Shown: piece after piece, positions 59,711 through 64,000 of the stretch
Position numbering within the stretch: the first letter of the stretch is position 1
Layout: each line of letters opens with the position of its first letter
Assembly (NCBI RefSeq): GCF_900167135.1
Contig: NZ_FUWZ01000008.1
Location: 1-64,000, forward strand
DNA: 64,000 bases
Direction of reading: 5' to 3'
From: Chitinophaga eiseniae
GTDB taxonomy: Bacteria > Bacteroidota > Bacteroidia > Chitinophagales > Chitinophagaceae
The notes under the pieces: generated by a model
The model's database searches: none
Told to the model about the DNA's origin: nothing
Seen by the model: only the letters and a program-made list of their open reading frames with translations
Made by a program: the position numbers and the translations under genes

Positions 59711-60643
59711 TTATGGAGTCACCACCACTTTGCCGCGGGTGCTGCCGCTGGCGATCTGCTGATGTGCTTTCGCCATGTCGGCGAACGGGTAAGTGGCGGA
59801 TACATGAGAGACCAGCTTTCCGCGTTCCAGCAGGTCTGCCAGCGACTGCATGTCTTTCCCGCTGGACGCCACCATGATAAAATAGCCGTTTTTATTCTGA
59901 GCGGCGGCCTTCTCTCCCACTGCCTCCCGCAATCCGCTGGGCAGGCTGATGATGGTGCCCTGTGGCCGCAGCGTTTTCAGGGAACGGTCAATGTATTCTC
60001 CGCCCATCGTGTCCAACACGAAGTCAAGGTCATGATAATGTTCTTCAAACGGAGCTGACCTGTAATCGAAGTGTTCATCGGCCCCGAGTCCCAGCACAAA
60101 ATCACGATTGGCTGCGGAAGCGGTTCCGATCACATACGCGCCTGCCGCTTTGGCCAGCTGCACCGCGTAATGCCCTACACCGCCGGCAGCTGCATGTATC
60201 AGCACTTTATCTCCGGGATGAATGGTGGTGCTTGCCAGCGCCTGCAACGCTGTCAACGCCGCCAGTGTAGCCGCGGCGGCCTCCTCATAGGAAATGCCTG
60301 CCGGTTTAAGCGCCAGTTGCTCCGCCGGCGCCGCTACGTATTCCGCGTACGCTTTACCATGACCGGGAAAATTGACCATCCCAAACACCTCGTCTCCCTC
60401 TTTGAACAACGGAGAATGAGAGGCGGTGACGATACCAGCGATATCCCATCCCAGGATAATCGGGTCTTCTGCCTGTAATTTGGCAAACATTGCTTTACCG
60501 CTGCGGGTCTTTACATCTACCGGGTTGATGCTGATGGCTTTCACCTGTACCAATACTTCCCCCGTTGCGATCTCCGGCTCCGGCAAGGTGGTATGCACCA
60601 GCTGGTCAACCTCTCCCGCTCCTTTTAATATGATTGTTTTCAT
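59711..60643 (-). CDS. NADP-dependent quinone oxidoreductase-like (zinc-free MDR)
   Basis: About 310 residues from the ATG at 60643 (MKTIILKGAGEVDQLV); an open extension to 60814 is not protein-like. The GroES-like domain has SINPVDVKTRSGK, and the Rossmann domain has VLIHAAAGGVGHYAVQLAKA, AYVIGTASAANRDFVLGLGA and DFVLDTMGG. Zinc ligands of alcohol dehydrogenases are missing, as in quinone oxidoreductases and enoyl reductases of the MDR family. It is convergent with the SDR gene, two bases between stops. Confidence 0.92.
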   Translation of the reverse strand: MKTIILKGAGEVDQLVHTTLPEPEIATGEVLVQVKAISINPVDVKTRSGKAMFAKLQAEDPIILGWDIAGIVTASHSPLFKEGDEVFGMVNFPGHGKAYAEYVAAPAEQLALKPAGISYEEAAAATLAALTALQALASTTIHPGDKVLIHAAAGGVGHYAVQLAKAAGAYVIGTASAANRDFVLGLGADEHFDYRSAPFEEHYHDLDFVLDTMGGEYIDRSLKTLRPQGTIISLPSGLREAVGEKAAAQNKNGYFIMVASSGKDMQSLADLLERGKLVSHVSATYPFADMAKAHQQIASGSTRGKVVVTP

Positions 60644-60791
60644 GGTGTCGAAATTGTTTTGTTGCAAATGTAAGTCGCCCACCGCCCCATTTTGCTGTAC
60701 AATGCTGATATAAATCTGTAAAAATTCCAGATACCCGATAAAAAAAGCGGCCCGGAAAACCAGGCCGCCCGTGGATGTATATTCGTTCACT

Positions 60792-62126
60792 TTAAAACGT
60801 TTTGATGTCTTCACCGAGATCGTATACCGGCACCTGTTTTTTCAATGCGCTGGCCACGATACTGCTGCCTGCGGCACTGCGGTAACCGCCGGCGCAATGC
60901 ACGACGATGGGCTTGCTCAACGGTATTTCGTGTGCCCGTTCCCGTAACTGGTCCAGCGGAATGGCAATGGAGCCGGGCAATAAAGCCCCCGCCTGAATTT
61001 CGTTGTCCATGCGTACATCTACGATGGTGAATGCTTCCGGGTGTTTGCGGAGCTCGTCCAGCGGCACGGGGGCCATCGTCTCGGAGCCTCCGGAATAAAC
61101 TGTTCCGCCGCGTATCATACTTTCATAGCCGATGCTGGCCGCTCTGCGCAGCGCTTCCTTCAGCTGCGTCATATCTTCCGCTATCAGATAAAACATTTCA
61201 CCCGGCGTCACCACACTGCCCAGCCACGTTTCAAACTTTCCTGTCAGCTGCAGGTTGATGGCATGCAGCAAATGACTTTGTTTAAAGGCTGCCGCCGGAC
61301 GGGTGTCCACCAGCAGCACATCGCCTTTCATCGCAGCGTCGGGCGTGATCACCACTACCTGTCCCAGGGAAGCCATCATGGCTGGCGCCCCTTTCCGGTT
61401 GATGTCCACATCATACGGGAAATACTTGGGGATATACGGCTGCTGGGACAACAGCTCGGCCACAAAAGCGTCTTCTGTATAGTCCTGCAAGCTCCAGTTG
61501 GTCAGTTTCTCTGCGCCAATAGTACTGTGATTGGCTTCCCCCAGCGATTTACCGCACAGCGTGCCGGCGCCGTGGGCGGGATACACCAGGGTATCGTCCG
61601 GCAGCGTCATCAGTTTCTCCCGCAGGGAATGGTACATCTGCCTGGCCAGGTCTGCCCGGGTAGCGGTCAGATTACCTGCTTTCTCACGCAGGTCAGGCCG
61701 GCCGCAATCGCCGATGAACAGCGTATCACCGGTAAACACCGCTTTCACAACGCCTTTTTCCTCCAGCACAATGCTGATGCTGTCCGGCGAATGGCCCGGC
61801 GTATTCAGGGCTTTGAATGTCAACTCCCCTGTTTGTATCGTATCTCCTTCATCGAAAGCCGTATGCGGGTAAGCGGCGCCTACCAGCGCGGAACAGTAGA
61901 TGGTAGCCCCGGTGGTCTGATGCAGCTCCAGGTGACTGCTTACAAAGTCGGCATGCGGATGCGTCTCTATCACACCGGTGATTTTTGCGTTTTTCGCAGC
62001 GGCAAACTCCACATACGGCGTTACGTCCCTGGCAGGATCTATCAGTATGACGGTTCCCGCCTGTTCGCTGTACACAGCATAGGAATAATGGGACAGCCCC
62101 TTATCTTCAAATTGTCTGATCTCCAT
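60792..62126 (-). CDS. Metallo-beta-lactamase/rhodanese protein, persulfide dioxygenase-like
   Basis: A 444-residue protein. The N-terminal metallo-hydrolase domain has THPHADFVSSH (residues 55-65), NTPGHSPDSI, FTGDTLFIGDCGRPDL and VYPAHG, matching ETHE1-type persulfide dioxygenases. Two rhodanese domains follow: the first (about 255-345) lacks the active Cys, and the second has VVHCAGGYRSA with the sulfur-carrying Cys. The enzyme likely oxidises low-molecular-weight persulfide to sulfite and transfers sulfur. It lies with two YeeE/YedE half-transporters and a TauE protein, a sulfur-handling group. Confidence 0.9.
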   Translation of the reverse strand: MEIRQFEDKGLSHYSYAVYSEQAGTVILIDPARDVTPYVEFAAAKNAKITGVIETHPHADFVSSHLELHQTTGATIYCSALVGAAYPHTAFDEGDTIQTGELTFKALNTPGHSPDSISIVLEEKGVVKAVFTGDTLFIGDCGRPDLREKAGNLTATRADLARQMYHSLREKLMTLPDDTLVYPAHGAGTLCGKSLGEANHSTIGAEKLTNWSLQDYTEDAFVAELLSQQPYIPKYFPYDVDINRKGAPAMMASLGQVVVITPDAAMKGDVLLVDTRPAAAFKQSHLLHAINLQLTGKFETWLGSVVTPGEMFYLIAEDMTQLKEALRRAASIGYESMIRGGTVYSGGSETMAPVPLDELRKHPEAFTIVDVRMDNEIQAGALLPGSIAIPLDQLRERAHEIPLSKPIVVHCAGGYRSAAGSSIVASALKKQVPVYDLGEDIKTF

Positions 62127-62138
62127 AACTATATATTT

Positions 62139-62561
62139 TTAATGCGGTAATTGATCACGGAAACGGCCATACACCCAGGTACCGGCGATGGCACTCAGCA
62201 AAGTAACGGCGACTACGGTGGTGCCTACACCGATCTGGGCGAACAGCGGGCCCGGACAGGCGCCGGTGATAGCCCAGCCCAGGCCGAACATCAAACCACC
62301 ATAGATTTGTCCTTTGTTGAATTTTTTAGGTTGAAACACAACGGTTTCTCCCTCCAGTGTTTTGATATTGTATTTTTTGATGAGCCACACTGATAACATG
62401 CCCACCATGACTGCACTGCCGATAACACCATACATATGGAAGGACTGCAGCCGGAACATTTCCTGGATACGGAACCAGCTGATCACTTCTGCTTTCACAA
62501 AAATGATCCCGAACAAAGTGCCGATCACCAGGTATTTTAATTGACTAAACCACGTATTCAT
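62139..62561 (-). CDS. YeeE/YedE-type half-transporter (short)
   Basis: A 140-residue membrane protein with four hydrophobic segments. The signature AITGACPGPLFAQIG carries the Cys that, in thiosulfate transporters of the TsuA (YeeE) group, relays sulfur across the membrane; GGLMFGLGW is the preceding conserved helix. It is half the size of a full YeeE protein, and the other half is probably the gene 12 bases upstream. The pair likely imports thiosulfate or another reduced sulfur species. Confidence 0.9.
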   Translation of the reverse strand: MNTWFSQLKYLVIGTLFGIIFVKAEVISWFRIQEMFRLQSFHMYGVIGSAVMVGMLSVWLIKKYNIKTLEGETVVFQPKKFNKGQIYGGLMFGLGWAITGACPGPLFAQIGVGTTVVAVTLLSAIAGTWVYGRFRDQLPH

Positions 62562-62573
62562 AAAAAGTCAGCA

Positions 62574-63143
62574 TTACAATGAAAGAATAAAAGGCAGTAT
62601 CAGATTAGCCATTACAAAACCGCCTATCATAAAACAGATGGTGGCTACCAGTGAAGGCCATTGCAGCGTGGAAAGCCCCATGATGGCATGACCGCTGGTA
62701 CAACCACCGGCGTAACGGGTGCCGAAGCCCACCAGGAAACCGCCGCCGACCATCATCAGCAGGCCGCGGACGGACAGCAACGCTGGCCAGTTGAACAGCT
62801 GGCCGGGCACCAGCGAATGAAAATCTGTAATACCATATTGCGCCAGGTCTGTCACCAGTTTGGGATTCACCGCCACCGGCGCCGGATTGACCAGCAGCGA
62901 TCCTGCGATGATTCCTCCTAACAGGATACCCGCTACGAAAAGAAGGTTCCACACTTCCTTCTTCCAGTCATACTGAAAAAAAGGCACTTTAGCGGGTATA
63001 CATGCCGCACAGATATGCCGCAGCGAAGAACTGATACCAAAAGATTTGTTACCCACGAGCAGCAACACCGGCACAGTGAGACCGATCAGCGGTCCTGCGA
63101 TATACCAGGGCCAGGGTTGTTGTAAAAATTCAAGGATTGTCAT
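62574..63143 (-). CDS. YeeE/YedE-type half-transporter (long)
   Basis: About 189 residues from the ATG at 63143; the frame is open to 63185. Five hydrophobic segments are present, with a Cys pair in RHICAACIPAK and the sulfur-relay signature TRYAGGCTSGHAIMG, which matches the YeeE consensus GCTSGH. It pairs with the shorter protein downstream, the two together covering one YeeE-type transporter. A palindrome at 63197-63210 lies in its upstream region. Confidence 0.9.
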   Translation of the reverse strand: MTILEFLQQPWPWYIAGPLIGLTVPVLLLVGNKSFGISSSLRHICAACIPAKVPFFQYDWKKEVWNLLFVAGILLGGIIAGSLLVNPAPVAVNPKLVTDLAQYGITDFHSLVPGQLFNWPALLSVRGLLMMVGGGFLVGFGTRYAGGCTSGHAIMGLSTLQWPSLVATICFMIGGFVMANLILPFILSL

Positions 63144-63196
63144 TATGATGATATGTGTTTGTGTTACAAAGGTGTAGCAATACATTCACGAATATG

Positions 63197-63210
63197 GTGA
63201 CAATTGTTAC
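63197..63210. promoter_or_regulatory. Near-palindromic site upstream of the sulfur genes
   Basis: GTGACAATTGTTAC is symmetric except for one base pair. It lies between the TauE gene stop and the YeeE-type gene start, about 54 bases before the ATG at 63143, and resembles binding sites of Crp/Fnr-type regulators. Confidence 0.4.
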
Positions 63211-63222
63211 ACAAGCTTTTTC

Positions 63223-64000
63223 TTATTTCAGCACTGTTTCGAGCAGGATGATGTAAACGCCCATGACCAGTACAAACCAACCGAAACCGCGCTTGAGCTT
63301 TCCGCCCGGTATCCTCCGGGAAAGCAGCCCGCCGCCGATCACCCCTGCCACGGCAATGCCGGTCAATGTCAGCAGCAGCGGCCAGTTGATGCCAGCATGG
63401 CCGGTGTCGCCCATAAAGCCGATCAGCGTGCTCATGGCCATGATCATCAGGGAGGTGCCTACCGCCGTTTTCATAGGCAGGCCGGCCATTATGATCAGTG
63501 CCGGAATGATAAGAAATCCGCCACCGGCGCCCAACAGGCCGGTCACAAAGCCAATCAGCAGGCCGTAGAGCGCCAGCCGTATTTTACCGGCAGGCCCCAT
63601 CGGCCTCACGGTCTGCGGTGCTGCGGTCCGCCCCAGGATCATGGAGAAAGACGCCAGCAGCATCAGGCCGGCAAACAGCAGCATGACCGCCAGTTCCCGG
63701 GTGACCATCCAGTCGCCGATGCGGAACAGCTCCGCCGGCAGGGCCGGCATCACATAACGCCTTGTCATCCATACCGCCACAATGGTGGGTATGCCAAACA
63801 GCAACGCCACCGGCACATTGACCTGTTGTTTCCGGTAGCTGCCTACCGCGCCCACCAGGCTGGTGGCGCCTACGATAAACAGCGAATAGGAAGTGGCAGC
63901 CGCCGGGGTGATACCAAAAAGGTACACCAGCACCGGGAGGGTCAGTACAGACCCACCGCCGCCAATGAGTCCCAATGATACGCCTATCAGCGCTGCAGCG
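63223..64000 (-). CDS. TauE/SafE family sulfite/anion exporter (5' end beyond window)
   Basis: At least 259 residues, with the start beyond the right edge: codons for AALIGVSLGLIGGGGS run to the last bases. The two-repeat TauE/SafE fold shows as GLIGGGGSVLTLPVLVY and GLLGAGGGFLIIPALI, each preceding several transmembrane helices; about eight hydrophobic segments lie in the visible part. Members export sulfite, sulfoacetate or related anions. In this neighbourhood it would remove sulfite formed by the persulfide dioxygenase-like protein downstream. Confidence 0.92.
   Translation of the reverse strand, partial: AAALIGVSLGLIGGGGSVLTLPVLVYLFGITPAAATSYSLFIVGATSLVGAVGSYRKQQVNVPVALLFGIPTIVAVWMTRRYVMPALPAELFRIGDWMVTRELAVMLLFAGLMLLASFSMILGRTAAPQTVRPMGPAGKIRLALYGLLIGFVTGLLGAGGGFLIIPALIIMAGLPMKTAVGTSLMIMAMSTLIGFMGDTGHAGINWPLLLTLTGIAVAGVIGGGLLSRRIPGGKLKRGFGWFVLVMGVYIILLETVLK

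Noticed and set aside
61041..62150. 369-codon plus-strand frame opposite the persulfide dioxygenase-like gene
   Set aside because: The metallo-hydrolase and rhodanese motifs are all on the minus strand.

Overview
The window looks like chromosomal DNA of a Bacteroidota bacterium, most likely a Chitinophaga-like member of the Chitinophagaceae. The signs are a SusC/SusD pair, TonB-dependent outer membrane proteins, starts without strong Shine-Dalgarno sequences, a Crp/Fnr regulator of the short Bacteroidota type, and a soil-type mix of NRPS and glycoside hydrolase genes. No rRNA gene, CRISPR array or intact insertion sequence was seen.

1-16.0 kb is a non-ribosomal peptide cluster. A truncated C-A NRPS leaves the left edge on the minus strand. 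Divergently, a NodU-type carbamoyltransferase is followed by three NRPS polypeptides: half-C/A/T/E, half-C/A/T/first half of E, and second half of E/C/A/T/TE. Adenylation-pocket residues read by eye fit Asp and Ser for the first two modules; the third pocket lacks the Asp that anchors alpha-amino acids.

16.1-24.1 kb holds a Crp/Fnr regulator with a divergent NAD(P)-binding protein, then a small genomic island of about 5.9 kb in the 3' end of a tRNA-Leu(CAG) gene. The 20-bp attachment repeats are at 18108-18127 and 23987-24006. The island carries a tyrosine recombinase, an XRE regulator with a palindromic operator, a cytoplasmic histidine-kinase-like protein with a small partner, and an overlapping DUF262 plus nucleotidyltransferase-like pair. 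That pair is the best candidate here for an undescribed defence system.

24.2-36 kb is mostly housekeeping and regulation: a CNNM/CorC-type transporter, an ABC-2 exporter with an upstream DesK/NarX-type two-component system and a palindromic site between them, DUF1801-type proteins, an AT-rich GNAT/XRE toxin-antitoxin-like pair with a striking operator array, a luciferase-like monooxygenase and a B12-type radical SAM protein.

36-47.8 kb has a TonB receptor of the BtuB type, a GH78 enzyme, a PEP mutase/isocitrate lyase family protein, a PhzF protein, a KAS III enzyme, a fatty-acid-hydroxylase superfamily protein, an alpha/beta hydrolase, a metallophosphoesterase and a VOC protein.

47.9-58.1 kb is a polysaccharide utilisation locus read leftwards: SusC, SusD, a large alpha/beta hydrolase, a GH109-type NAD-dependent glycosidase and a NagB-type deaminase, with a divergent LacI regulator and a perfect palindrome between them. 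The set suggests use of N-acetylgalactosamine-containing glycans. 58.1-64 kb carries small proteins, an SDR and a quinone oxidoreductase, and ends in a sulfur-handling group (metallo-beta-lactamase/rhodanese protein, two YeeE/YedE half-transporters, and a TauE family protein cut by the right edge).
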